DNA of 64,000 nucleotides. Origin: Cycas panzhihuaensis (Eukaryota; Cycadophyta). Below the pieces are notes generated by a model that worked only from the letters and a program-made list of their open reading frames with translations, did not search any database and was not told the origin of the DNA. The DNA lies in contig CM041465.1 of assembly GCA_023213395.1 (NCBI GenBank), positions 58,225,741 to 58,289,740 of the forward strand, given 5' to 3'. Of this stretch, positions 22,823 through 34,435 are shown piece after piece (the stretch's first letter is position 1; each line of letters begins with the position of its first letter). The position numbers and the translations under genes are program-made.

Positions 22823-23040
22823 TGTTAGAATATAATGTTTTATCTTAGGTCTTTAAGGGGTAATGTTATAAACCCCTCATTATGTAACTCTTAATATAGA
22901 CTTGACATATGTCATCTACAAATTCTTCAGTTATAATTTAATTTGTAACAATTACATTTTATCATGTATATTTAAGGAGGCATTCCCTCCATCAACAACA
23001 AAACAATATTTTTTGTCATCTCTGTTCAAGAGTTTTAATA
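22823..23040 (+). repeat. 3' LTR of Copia 1
   Basis: 218 bases, aligns base for base with 17814-18031. It is followed by the target duplication gtcta (23041-23045). Confidence 0.93.
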
Positions 23041-23420
23041 GTCTAAACTAGAAGGAGCCTAGAATAGGTGAAAATTTATGCACATGTCTAATATCATGAC
23101 ATGCAGTGCATCTGAATGGAACTCTTTCATAATCTAGGTTAATTTTGATTGACCTATTTGCAACTCTAATAAATAGGTATTTTTTTAGTGGTTTAGTCAT
23201 ATCTAACTCAACACACTTTTGCCACCCCCTAGTGGTTTGATCTACAATGTTCGAGTCTAACTTGATAGCCTTGCCTATTATAGAACCTATTTTGATTAAC
23301 CATTCTCGTTCTCTAAATTCATCAAGTAAGATACAAACTTGTAGCCATGAACATTGCATCCATCTTCTATATATATTTGCTAGAGTTGTAAAGCTATAAG
23401 TACGAATGTGTATGATTTAT
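23041..23420 (-). pseudogene. LINE piece C: ORF1 zinc-knuckle region
   Basis: ORF1 of plant LINEs is an RNA-binding protein with an N-terminal DUF4283-like domain and one CCHC knuckle. The minus-strand frame 23048-23359 reads REWLIKIGSIIGKAIKLDSN, TTRGWQKCVELDMTKPLKKY, RSIKINLDYERVPFRCTACH, DIRHVHKFSP, matching the IGKxxKxD...RxxRxCVExDLTKPL...YExxPFxCxxCHxxGHxxxxCP pattern. The knuckle is damaged: G of GH reads R and the last C reads S. Piece B continues the same protein beyond the Copia insertion. The reading fades upstream of about 23420. A copy of this piece lies at 23964-24340. Confidence 0.85.
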
Positions 23421-23963
23421 CTACACTGCATACCTTTTAACATTATGATATACATGTGTGTTATCTATATATGCTACTATTATAGTTGTATATTAGTGCA
23501 TATAAATCTACCTCATAGTGAAGATAATTATCAAATAAATATATGTTATATCATGGTAATAAAAATGCATGATGGTTTCCTCTACCCTGCACATTATTTA
23601 AGCTTATATCTTAAACTATCAAAATTTTGTAGAGAGGAAGACATCTAAATATGGAAGCATAAATGATTAAAAATAACCATACTGATGAATTATCGAAGAT
23701 AAGCAAAGGTTAACATGAAAAAAAAAAGTTCTTTATTTTCCATTTTTATCCACAAGAAATCTTACTAGTCAAAAATGTAAATTTTTTAAAAGAATGATAA
23801 GCAACAAGCTTTAAGGCTTCTCATCTTCTACTCCTTCAGTCACCTCCCTCTCATAGGAGCTACCTCATGATCTTGATTATGTCTAAAGGGGGTAGGATGA
23901 ATCTGAACAATTATGATGGCTGCAAGAGTAGAGAATAGCATAGAAGATCTATTTTCTTTAATA

Positions 23964-24340
23964 GTCTAAACTAGGAGGAGCCTGGAATAGGTGAAAATTT
24001 ATGCACATATCTAATATTATGACATGCAGTGCATTTGAATGGAACTCTTTCATAATCTAGGTTAATTTTGATTGACCTATTTACAACTCCAATAAATAGG
24101 TGTTGTTTTAGTGATTTAGTCATATTTAACTCAACACACACTTTTGCCACCCCCTAATGGTTTGATCTACTATGTTTGAGTCTAACTTGATAACCTTACC
24201 CATCACAGAACCTATTTTGATTAACCATTCTTGTTCTCTAAATTCATCAAGTAAGATACAAACTTGTAGCCATAAACATTGCACCCATCTTCTATATATA
24301 TTTGCTAGAGTTGTAAAGCTATAATTATGAATGTATATGA
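23964..24340 (-). pseudogene. Second copy of the LINE ORF1 piece
   Basis: This is the duplicate of 23041-23420, with the same knuckle block but extra changes and a frameshift from an added CA within the acacaca run near 24136. It arose by tandem duplication, not by a second LINE insertion, because the LTR end is duplicated with it. Confidence 0.82.
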
Positions 24341-24882
24341 TTTATCTACACTACACACCTTTTAGCACCATGTTATACATGTGTGTTATCTATATGTGCT
24401 ACTATTATACTTGTATATTAGTGCATTTAAATCTACCTCATAGTGAATATAGTCATCAAATAAATATATGTTATATCATGGTAATGAAAATGCATGATAG
24501 TTTCCTCTACCATGCATACTATTTAAGCTTAGATCTTAAACTATCAACATTTTCTAGAGAGGAAGACATCTAAATATGGAAGCATAAATGATTAAAAATA
24601 ACCATACCGATGAATTAGCAATGATAAGCAAAGGTCAACATGAAAAAAAAAGTTCTTTATTTTTCATTTCTATCCACAAAAAATCTTACTAGTCAAAAAT
24701 GTAAATTTTTGAAAAGAATGATAAGGAGCAAGCTTCAAGGCTTCTCATCTTCTACTCCTTCAGTCGCCTCCCTCTTATAGGAGCTACCTCATGACCTTGA
24801 TTATGTCTAAAGGGGGTAGGATGAATCTGAACAATTATGATGGCTGTAAGAGTAGAGAATAACATAGAAGATCTATTTTCTT

Positions 24883-27800
24883 TGCTATATTAGGATTTTC
24901 AAATGAGTTTTATGTAAGGTTCCATGAGTGAATTGGTATCTCCATTAGTAATGGTTAAGATTTATTCATCTTGCAAATAGAGATTGAAGAGTTTTTATTA
25001 TCTATGGCCAAAAGGCACCCATCAATATGTTGTGACCTGATGGATGGTGATTCACCATTATTTTAAGGAATACATCTTAACATTTATTAGCCATACGAGC
25101 TTATTTCTTGATATTCCTTATATTATAAGGAATAACACCTCTATAAGGAATTTTAATATATATCTTTAGCCTTTCATACTTCTTATTATGATAGATAAAA
25201 AAGAAACTTTAGTGAATGTTATGGTTTGGGCTAACATAACCCTTGATTACTTAGATGATGTCCTTGATGTTATGCCTTCCTAATTATAATGGTCGCTATA
25301 ACTCTACTTTAACCCTATTTCATAAGTTGTAGACTTGGTTATTAATTCACTTTATGGATCTGGGAGCTATATAAGTTACACTTCCTATTGATGGAGATTA
25401 GCACCCCAAGTATCATATTGATTATATTGTACAAATCTTACTTTATATTAATAAGTGTGTAAGGAACCCAATCATGATGACTTCACTATGACCAATAATA
25501 TACAATGTATAATCTTACTCTATGCTAAAGTTAATAGGTCTTGTGCTCTATATTAGTAAATATAGCTAGTTTAATGGTTTGAGTTTACAAATTTATAAGA
25601 TTTTTTATATGAATTAATTAATATATATGCATTACTATTCAACCATTTCATCCATCTCATTTTATAAAAATATATAAAAGATAAAAGAATGGCTATAATA
25701 CATGGTTTTATTCAAATGTGATGAATAGTACTTGAAAATACTAATGGAATATAGAGATGAATTTGATGGAAATGAAGTGTAGTGATTTGAAGATGACCTC
25801 CGCATCTCCATTATAGGTTTGCATAGTCAATTCCCATTAGTTAGACATGATGGCATAACTAGAACATGCTAAAACTAAGTCCAAACCTAATGAAAATTGA
25901 TTGAAATATAGCCTAAATTTGAGAAAAAATGGATCCATATCAAGCTTAACATATATTTTGGTATGAAATTCATAAATAAATATATGAAGCCATTATTTTA
26001 TTCCTTTATCTATTGAATTTTTTATGCCTCAAAATCACCATTACTTTTGTAAAAGTATTGTCATTAACTAACACAAATTTGCCTATTGAAAGTCATATGA
26101 ATCTTCTTATAGAGAGGGGATAACATCACCCTTATGATGTTATCTCTTGAGTGGATTATAAGGATATTAGCCGAAAACTATTTAGTTCTAGCAACTTAGG
26201 ATTAATAACTTTGGTTTTTCCCTAGCTAGTTGAGAAATATGTTTCCCATGTTTGTTCCATCATGGGGTTTTTATTTTATTATTTACATATTTATTTAAAT
26301 TTTCTTCATTAACACTTTCTTAGGTTGAGCATCCCATACCCATCCTTAAGCCACTATAGCCTTATTTTATTTGGTATTTTTATATTTTATTCTCATATGT
26401 GGTAAAGTCTCAAAGTTAGGTCCTTCCTATGCTTCAACTCACTCCCCTAGTCCATATAATACATCATTATAGAGTCAAATAAGCACCATTAGACCTATTG
26501 GCTTAAAGGAACTTGTTTTACCTTACATATACACACACACACAAATGCACTTATACATATACATATAAATCTTCTTATTTATTGGGTAGTTTATTAATAT
26601 TATAATATTTGTGTTATTTATTTAGCCTTTCCCATTCCTAAAGTTTCTCCAAAATCTTGGGTTTTTGTTGTCAAGGTAGATTGATAAACATCCCCATGCC
26701 CTATCTTATTATGTAAGTTATTTTTACCTTCATTCATAAAACTATCATAAGGCCCCCTTGTGACTCTTGTATTATCTTTTAGCTACTTCTCCTACCTAGT
26801 TTACTTGGGTTGAATAATATTAAGATCATTGAGTTACATTGTAATCCAATGAGTCATTAGTCATTTATGAAGAGAATATAAGAGTTCAAATCCAACTCTC
26901 ATGCCCTAACCTTACCCTTAGATTAGATCAATCAAGTAACACACGATTGAGGGGTTGGGATGCCACTTAGTACCACTTGAGAGATTCCCTTTGCCTAACC
27001 AGTATTAAGTTGACATCACTCAAGTATGAGTTAAGTATTTACTTAAGTCCTTTTTGAGGTAGTCTCCTCTCATAGCCTATTCCCTAAGGAATTTCTTACC
27101 CTTTTAATTAGTGCTCCATAAGCACTAGTCCTTTTTTAGCCTTGGTAATAATGGTGGTATATTTTTATAGTAGAACATTTTTATTCTAATTTCATCACCT
27201 GTTTTACTAATAATAATAGGAATTTCGCTTCCATCTCTAGCATCTAATTCAATAATTAATATTTATTCATGCCCTGGTTATTATTTTTAATATAGAGGCC
27301 ATCTTTTAATTTAAGGGATGGATTCATATTCTAGACTTAGCCTTCACCATTTGATAATATTTTTTTGGTTTTCCTCATGACATTTAAGCCATGGCACCAT
27401 TAGATCTAATATAGATTTATGACTCATCATGTTTATAGTTATATTTTTTCATAAAATCTTATTAATTTAACTAACAAACTAACACATAGTTTTAGATTGT
27501 CCATTTCTAGGAGTGATTTAGTTCAAGTACTAGTGATCTAACTTATTTTAGATGGTGAAAGCTACTATCCAACTTATTTTATACTTTTGATGGTTTTAGA
27601 TATTCCCAATAACATCAAAGATAGTTTTAGATACTCTATAATTTAGGCACTATAAAGTTCAAGCATGTGAATGTTCTTTTTAGAGATTTGAGAGTGGGCA
27701 TCATTAGATTTCCAACTACTCTAAATTTTGATGCCTGAAGGGTAACTATTGATATACATCTAAATATCTATGAGACTAGTTGATGTAACTAAGGGATCAT

Positions 27801-28759
27801 TCTAAAGAGTTAATCGACTTATGGCTAACTAACACACCTTTTCATTCTCACTTAAATTAATTTCATTGATTTTAATGAATTAGGGGACTTTTGTGGATTT
27901 TTTTATAATATATGAATTATTTAATTTCATAACCTTAATTCATATTATTTCTATTTATGAGAGGGAGGTAAATGCATCAAGGAAGTGTATGAAAAGGCTA
28001 TGAAAGATGTTTATACTAGTTTGAGCATTCTATATATAAGTTGAGTTCCTACCTATTAAGTAATTAACAATAAGGTCATTAATAAATAAGATAACAATGT
28101 CTTTGCATATTATTATTGTTGTCTTAGCCTATGCTCTATATATTCCTTCCTTATCTAATGCATGTTCAACCCTTAATTCTTCCATAAAATTATTGATGAT
28201 ATATGACTTCTCTTTTTCCATATCTAATGTTTTGTATATCATTAGAATAAGGAAAATAGTTTCTAAATTTATAAAATGAGACATTCATGACCCTAGTTGC
28301 CATGTAGTATGGTTGCTTAATTCCATTCCCATGGCAAATGGCAATACCAACTTCTTTACTTAGTTAGGTAGTCTTTACAAATTTTGACATATTATAGATT
28401 ACTTTGATGATAATCATATGATCTTAATTCAATATACATTTACTTTTATCATTTGTTATAAAGACACTAATTTAGAATGATCTTATTATTACTACACTAG
28501 ATAATATGTTCTCTAACTTGTTACATATGAAGAACCTTTTATTAGTACTACTTGCTTCAATGCTTCTTAGTTTCTCACTAATGACTTCATGTTAGTCATT
28601 TTGAATAAACCTTAAATAAAATTCCCTTCATTGCTTTTCCTTGAATATGTCTGTGCTCTTTATCCTACCCTATGTATTTGGGGTAACATGCTTTTTTTTC
28701 TCGATCCAAGTATCCAAATTGATAATGTCCTCATTTATTTATTTGACCTATAATTTATG
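24883..28759. other. AT-rich region with nothing recognised
   Basis: About 3.9 kb with stops in all frames. There is a short AC repeat at 26529-26543 and a weakly tRNA-like hairpin near 26884 that I reject. A 60-codon frame at 28097-28279 has no motif. It is probably very old, unrecognisable repeat DNA. Confidence 0.5.
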
Positions 28760-29190
28760 TGTGACTATTACAACCCCTATATTGTTAAACCTTATGTTTA
28801 CATGTTAAGCCTATGTACTTTATTATTCATGGAATATTTGTACCTTTATACTTTTATTCTTTTATACTTTAATAACTTATCACTTAAGTGATAAAGTACA
28901 CACTCACATTCTTTCCTAGTGATACAACATTGTCACTAAAGGGTCAAATGGACCTCCATGCATTTTTGCTCACTTAAGATCCCTAAAGGACACTTGTCCT
29001 ATATCCAAAGAATATACATTCGATGTTTGACACTTGTCAAACATCCAATACCTTAGGTCTCTCCTTTCACTCTATATATTGAGACCTCTCCTCATTGTTC
29101 TCATATAGAGTTGGAGCTTCATTGTTATGCTGCTAGTTTACTAATCAAACTACTATTCATTTAGAGGTTGGACCAATTCCAACTCCTCAT
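28760..29190 (+). repeat. Candidate solo or 5' LTR
   Basis: It starts tgtgactattacaacccc, a form common at LTR starts. It has a TATA-like ctctatatattgag (29071-29084), and ends near cctcatctttggtatca, where TGGTATCA would be the first eight bases of a Met-tRNA primer site (29196-29203). No partner LTR or coding region is found, and Copia 2 is inserted just downstream at 29252. Confidence 0.3.
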
Positions 29191-29251
29191 CTTTGGTATC
29201 ATTTTGCTCTTTCTCTTCATGCTTGATCTTGCTCATGTTTGATCTCATAGT

Positions 29252-29549
29252 TGAAAAGAGTGGATCTATCTTTCATCTCCATGCACTAAACACAAAGGCA
29301 AACATGGGAGCATGAGAGAATTGAGAGAAAGAAAGTAGCTCTCACAAAATGGGGAGGTAAAGAATGAATCTCCTCCATTGAGCTTTACTTTTATATTGAG
29401 AGAGGGAGCATTTGAGTTAGGTGAAATGAAATTACACATAATGCACATGAAAGTGCATTTCACTTAAGTGATCTAATTTAAAGTTCACTTAAGACCCTTT
29501 TTCGAAATAATCAACTAATGTAATGACCTTATGTCATTAACCCTTTTCA
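29252..29549 (-). repeat. 3' LTR of Copia 2
   Basis: 298 bases from tgaaaagagtgg to cccttttca, next to a purine tract on the inner side. Confidence 0.95.
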
Positions 29550-29550
29550 A

Positions 29551-29563
29551 TCTCCCCCTTAAT
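29551..29563 (-). promoter_or_regulatory. Polypurine tract of Copia 2
   Basis: Minus-strand TTAAGGGGGAGAT lies directly inside the 3' LTR edge. Confidence 0.85.
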
Positions 29564-30059
29564 GGTAGAAGGTCATTTCATTCTATTTTATTCTATCCTA
29601 TGAGGTCTTCATTTGAGCCTCTTACAAAGCAAACTAGTATGATACTTTTGTGGAAACCCTCATGGGAAGAAAACCCACAAATTTTCTAATCTACTAACTT
29701 TGGCTCGCTGACTCTTTAAATGTAGAGATAGCCAATCAAGACAATAAATTTTGTAGTGAAATCTCGAGTCTCCATATACCATTTGGTCATCCCCATGCCC
29801 TTTCGGGTTTTCAGTTAGATTTTCCAAAATGATATAACCCTTATCCTTTCGTGCCCACATGGGCTTTTCACGAATGGGATAGGCAGACTTACTCTTGTCC
29901 TTGGCGCCCACAAGGGGTTTTCATGAATGAGACAGAGTATGATGGTCCTATTGTCATCTCCTTCAATCGATCGAGATGGAGGCCCTAAGGTGAGTTACTT
30001 TGAGGCTGCTCAAACTTCACCCTCTTGGTGGTTTGGTGAAGATATCGGCCACTTGATCT
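29564..30059 (-). other. 3' untranslated region of Copia 2
   Basis: About 500 bases between RNase H and polypurine tract. It contains a degenerate direct repeat of about 55 bases: gcccacatgggcttttcacg (from about 29852) recurs as gcccacaaggggttttcatg (from about 29906). The minus frame 29660-29911 spans the repeat and has no domain. Confidence 0.6.
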
Positions 30060-31470
30060 GTGTGGGCGTACTCAATTGAATTGTGCCATCATGAACTAGT
30101 TCTCTAATCACGTGGACTTTTGTACTTATATGTTTGGTACGATCATGAAATCTGATTTTTAGCCATCTGGATTGTAGATTGATTATCTACATATAAGCTA
30201 GTAGAACTTGTTTGGGCATTTAATGTATTCAACAATTTTCTAAGCTATATCACCTCCTTGCTTGTCTCGGAAGAATGTACTTAGCTTGAGTTGAGTGCAA
30301 CTATCTTAGTCTCGATCTCGATGATATTGGTCTTGTTCCAAGAAATGTTACGTACTGCACGTAGATCTTCACATGTCTTTATCTCCCAGTAAAGTCTCGA
30401 GTGCATGTATGCATAAAGTTTAAATTACGCATTGGGTTCATACAATGCACCATATTTGCTAGTCGTCTTTAGGTACCTCAACACTCGTATTGCGACTTGC
30501 CAATGATTACGCTTAGGATTTGTCATGAATCTTGCAAGAATCTTGAAGAGTGTGCAATATCTGGCCTTGTGTTGGTAGTATAGATGAGACTACCTACAAG
30601 TTGCCTGTAGAGTGTTGCGTCTGCCTCTCTATTGTCACCATCAACTGAGAGCTTAATATTAGGCTCCATAGGTGTATCCACTGGTTGAGCACCTTCCAAC
30701 TGAAACTTTGTCAGAAGATCGTTGATATATTTTTCTTGGGAGAGAAAGATTTTGCCATCCTTTTGAGTTACTTCAATTCCCAAGTAATATTTCATCAACC
30801 CGAGGTCAGACAATTCAAAAGTTTTAGCAAGGTCCTTCTTCAGCTGGCTGATTACCTATTCACTATTTCCCGTTATGAGCATGTCATCCACAAAGATTAA
30901 GAGGTAAGTGACTTTATCATTTTGGCACTTGATGAATAATGTTGCATCAATATCTTGATAGTCACAAACCTCATATCCAAGTTGCCTCATTCTTTCAGAC
31001 AACTTGGTAAACCAAATACGAGGGCCTTGCTTTAGGCCGTCTGAGGACTTTTCGAGCCTACAAACTTTATGCTCCTAACAGTCGATCTCGTATCCTTCGG
31101 TGAGCCATGTAAATTTCTTCTTTAAGGTCCCCATTGAGAAATGCGGTCTTAACATCGAGTTGGTGGATTTTCCAAACCTGTTGAGCTGACCAAGGCTATT
31201 AGAGTTCGATTGTAGGCCACTTGGTTGTAGGAGCAAAGATTTCGATGTAGTCAATGCCTTCCCTTTGCGTGAATCCTTTTGCTACCAACCTCGCCTTGTG
31301 TTTTCTAGGGTGCCATCGATCTATACTTGTTTTGAACACTCATTTATTTTGAACTACCTTTCTTCCAAGTGGTAGATCAACAAGCTCCCATGTCACCGAT
31401 TCTTAATAAGAGATTGATACTCTTCATTCATGGCATTTCTCCAAGCCGCATGCTTCTGACTTCTTGATGC
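30060..31470 (-). pseudogene. Reverse transcriptase and RNase H of Copia 2
   Basis: Minus-strand reading: MNEEYQSLIKNR then (stop for W) the VDLPLG-like block near 31430, VGIDGTLEKHKARLVAKGF-like sequence split by shifts (about 31260-31320), then RMRQLGYEVCDYQDIDATLF and TYLLIFVDDMLITGNSE (30870-30920) with the catalytic FVDDM intact. The open frame 30523-30813 follows: MSDLGLMKYYLGIEVTQKDG, FLSQEKYINDLLTKFQLEGA, PVDTPMEPNIKLS, YRQLVGSLIYTTNTRPDIAH. RNase H beyond 30520 is heavily shifted; fragments such as WQVAIRVLRYLK-like and SSRSRLR near 30300 mark it. Most damage is by indels rather than substitutions. Confidence 0.87.
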
Positions 31471-32900
31471 GTTAGGGGCTCTTCATTAAGAGCAAGATGC
31501 GATTCTCTTTGGTTCAAGCTCAACGGAAAGTGATTCATGCATCCTTGCTCTATGGGCACTTCTAGTGCCGTTTTGCCTACCTCATCGGGTCGCATGTCCT
31601 TGTGTAGGTGGTAGGCTTCACGAAAACTCTCGAGTTGGGAATGAGGTTTTCATTTCCACAACCTCTTGATCTTCGTTTGATCACGAAAAGGATCATGTGA
31701 AATATTGTACGGAGGAAGTTGGCGATCTTTGGAGAAGATGGGCCGACCACGGATGTTGGAGAAGATGATCCTTCTGCTATGGCTTTGCCTTTGTCAACTT
31801 GGTCATTCACAAATGATGGTCTTTGGATGTGTACACATTGGATTGAGTCACAACTTGTATCCTCAGAGGCTCTATTGTCGATTCAAGATTTTAAGCATCA
31901 TTCAAGATCTCCCCTAAATTTTGGAATCTGGACATCAAATTCAAATGCATCATTAAATCGGTATGAAGGCGTCTTGGAGTCAAGTCTGAGTAATTAATCT
32001 TCAGTCTCTGCAAAGATAACATCTTTAGTGATGATGATTTTACGCTCTGAAGGTATAAAAACCTTGTATCCCTTTTTGTCCATAGGGTGTCAAGCAAAGA
32101 TGCCTTTGATGGCTCTATCTTGGAGCTTATTTCTATGTTCTTGCAAAATATGAGCATAACAAGTAGAGCCAAAAATTCTGAAGTGCGAGATAGAGGGGGT
32201 TTGTCCATACCACATTTCATGTGGAGAGGGGCCGAGCTTGGAGGGACTAACAGTGTTGATGTAATACACAGCAGTCCAGATAGCCTCAACCCAAAGATAG
32301 ATAAGGACATTCTTATATACCAAGATAAAGACGAGCCATATTCATGATGGTCTGTTCATACGCTCATCAACTCCATTTCTTTGGGGTGTACACCGCAATG
32401 ATGGTCTGATGTTTGGTTCCACGTTGACGTAGGTACAATTCAAACTCATTGGATGTGTACTCGCCACCATTGTCAGTCCTAAGTATTTTGATCTTAAATC
32501 CAGATTCATTTTCCACACGGGCCTTGAAAGCTTGAAACATAGAAAAAGCTTCATCTTTCTTTGCAAGAAAAGCAACCCATACTTTCTTGGTAAAATAATC
32601 AATGAAAGTAATATAGTACCATACATTTGATAGAAGGGATGGGCATAGGACCGCATATATCCGAGTGTACAATTGCAAAGGTTGGGTAGATTTCCAACGA
32701 CTATGAGGAAAGGGTTGTCTTTGAGATTTAGCAATAATACATGCTTCACATTTAAAGGGCTTGGAGGGAACTTAGGCAAACCGGAAGAGTGTCTTGTAGT
32801 TCTCTTAAGCGATCAATTTTGATATGGCCCATACGAGCATGCCATAGATTTGCTTGGGACAACTTTTGAGGAGTCGGGGTTGTGGTAAAATAAATTCATC
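31471..32900 (-). pseudogene. Integrase of Copia 2
   Basis: The frame 32367-32678 gives YYITFIDYFTKKVWVAFLAK, KDEAFSMFQAFKARVENESG and IKILRTDNGGEYTSNEFELY, with the second catalytic aspartate in TDNGGEY intact. After a shift, NGVDERMNRP (32342-32370) supplies the glutamate block. The 32090-32323 frame continues with the post-core segment WVEAIWTAVYYINTVSPSKL, PHEMWYGQTPSISHFRIFGS and TCYAHILQEHRNKLQDRAIK. The pre-integrase zinc module lies at about 32740-32830. Between 31470 and 31900 is the variable integrase-RT linker. Frames alternate between two phases over short distances. Confidence 0.88.
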
Positions 32901-32936
32901 ATCAACATAGTTGGCTTGAGGAGGATGGTGAGCCGA

Positions 32937-33300
32937 TTAGGCAAAAAGTTTGCCATCAAGAAATCGGTCATAACCACGGCATTTGAAGGAGGGTGAATGA
33001 CACGAGAGAGTTTGATTGTTTGCGATTACACTCGGATCAAATCCACGAGAGACAAGGGTGGGCGGGGAGGCGATTACGCTTGAGGCGAGGAATATATAAA
33101 ACATCAACAAGTGTAAAATCTGGAAGGCACAGGAGTTTCGGGCAACTGCATTCAAGTCCTTGATTGGTGAGATGATTTGTCGACCATGTGTACAACACCA
33201 CGAACTTGAGTCAAAATCTTGAAAGAGCTGGCGATGATAAGTCATGTGTTGTGTTGCTCGATATCCATGATCCACGATGAAGTATTTGAGGTAACACTAT
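32937..33300 (-). pseudogene. Protease of Copia 2
   Basis: SSWIMD ends one frame (33262-33280) and MDHGYRATQHMTYHRQLFQD begins the overlapping one (down from 33275). Together they represent the usual WIMDSGATQHMT active site, split by an indel exactly at the DSG. The C-terminal strand near 33110 (the VLHLPG-like block) is only partly readable. Otherwise it matches the 57100-57360 region of the related fragment downstream. Confidence 0.75.
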
Positions 33301-34435
33301 TTGCAACTCCAAGTGGTGAAGGCAAAGTGAATAAGCATAGCACAATGAGCCTCAATATACTTAGTGGATCTATCAACATTTGATGAAGTGGTCCCAATTC
33401 TTTGAAGGTGTGCATGAGCAAATTGCGTTCTACCAAAAGCATCTTCAAAAGTATTATCAACATTATGTGCACCATGGTATTGATAACTTGGTAGTTTGTT
33501 GGTGGTAGTTCTACAATTTTGGCATAATGTCCTCTTCTATTACACCTTTGGCACATGATTGTTTGATTTCAGTCAAATATTAAATTTGGTTGGATTGTCT
33601 CGATTCTGGATCTAGGTCCGGGTTGATTATTTGCCCTTGGCCTTGAGATCGCTTTTTGTTGGAATTGAGGAGCCTGTTGACTAAGAGGACGTTGTCCTTG
33701 TTGTCTACCTCTTCCTCTTCCACGGAATTACCACCTCACGAGTATTGACCTTGATTTTGGTGTAACAAAGATCTTCTTCCACTTCAAAAGCGGCATCAAT
33801 TGGATCGATGTAGTGGCAAAGTTGGTATCAAAGGTCTTATCAAATTCAATGAACTTATCGGAAGATCCTCAAAGTTTAGGGTCTTTAAAGTTCCACCGAT
33901 TGAAGACTCCCAATAGATTTTTATAATCGGGATATGGAGACATGGTGAATCAAGAAAGCCCATGTAATGCATTGAGTTTTAAAATCTTTATCAATGGCTT
34001 GCTTGATTGGACAAAGGAGATTGATTGTCTCACTTGCATGTCCTTTACGCATTTTCAATTTGTTCATCTTGACTAAGTGAACAAATTCTAAGTCGATTTA
34101 GTGTCAAAGTTCTTCTTAAGAACTTCAAGAACTTTCCATGTTGTATCATGTACGACTTCATCAATGAGATTATGCGAGAATAATCGGTGACAATAGCCAG
34201 CACGGATTTTATCATCATCAAGTTCCCATTGGCGTTTAGCTCTGACTTGATGGGAGCGGTTGGAGCACCTCCTTTGAGCGGTTGTGGTAGTCATGCAGCG
34301 CGGTGGTGTAGGTTGTAAGTGATCTCTCCATAAACCTTCATACTTTGCAGCATTTCTGACATTAGTGAACCACATGTCCCAATTTTCTTTCCCTTTTAGA
34401 ATGCAGTTCACATTTTGCTTGAACTGTGAAGACAT
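33301..34435 (-). pseudogene. Gag of Copia 2
   Basis: N-terminus at 34435: MSSQFKQNVNCILKGKENWD, MWFTNVRNAAKYEGLWR, the L-x-G-x-EN-W-x-x-W pattern of Copia gag (34088-34435, 115 codons open), followed by KRQWELDDDKIRAGYCHRLF and HDTTWKVLEVLKKNF. The region 33600-34080 continues the UBN2 core in shifted frames. A knuckle MCQRCNRRGHYAKIV (about 33510-33556) keeps CxxCxxxGH but the last cysteine is absent. The start is chosen at the first ATG of the frame that precedes the conserved W; nothing coding lies between it and the primer site. Confidence 0.82.

Larger units (their letters stand above)
17814..23040 (+). mobile_element. Ty1/Copia LTR retrotransposon (Copia 1), complete but dead, nested in LINE ORF1
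   Basis: 218-base LTRs (17814-18031, 22823-23040) flank gag, protease, integrase, RT and RNase H in Copia order. An exact 5-base target duplication gtcta lies at 17809-17813 and 23041-23045. A Met-tRNA primer site and a polypurine tract sit in the right places. About 25 of 218 LTR positions differ (hand count), so the insertion is old. The coding region has many stops and one lost RT catalytic residue. Confidence 0.93.
23036..24882. repeat. Tandem duplication, two copies of about 0.92 kb
   Basis: 23041-23960 and 23964-24882 align end to end, with about 20 differences in the first 245 bases by hand count. Both begin ttaatagtctaaacta: ttaata is the end of the Copia 1 LTR, gtcta its target duplication, and the rest LINE ORF1. 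Both end gatctattttcttt. The unit holds the LINE ORF1 piece and about 0.6 kb of sequence I do not recognise. Copy 2 has a 2-base insertion that breaks the ORF1 frame. An 80-codon plus-strand frame exists in each copy (23406-23648, 24331-24573), but it seems unselected. Confidence 0.9.

Noticed and set aside
23964-24340. Independent second LINE insertion
   Set aside because: The copy carries the same Copia LTR end and target duplication bases, so it is a tandem duplication of the first.
25060-25170. Repeated taaggaat words suggesting an inverted-repeat transposon
   Set aside because: The words recur three times, but no paired terminal repeats or target duplication could be placed.
26529-26543. 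AC dinucleotide run
   Set aside because: Too short to be more than an ordinary microsatellite.
26870-26925. tRNA-like T arm (gagttcaaatccaactc)
   Set aside because: The stem-loop pairs well, but the loop is not in TTCRA register, and no acceptor, D or anticodon arm can be placed upstream.
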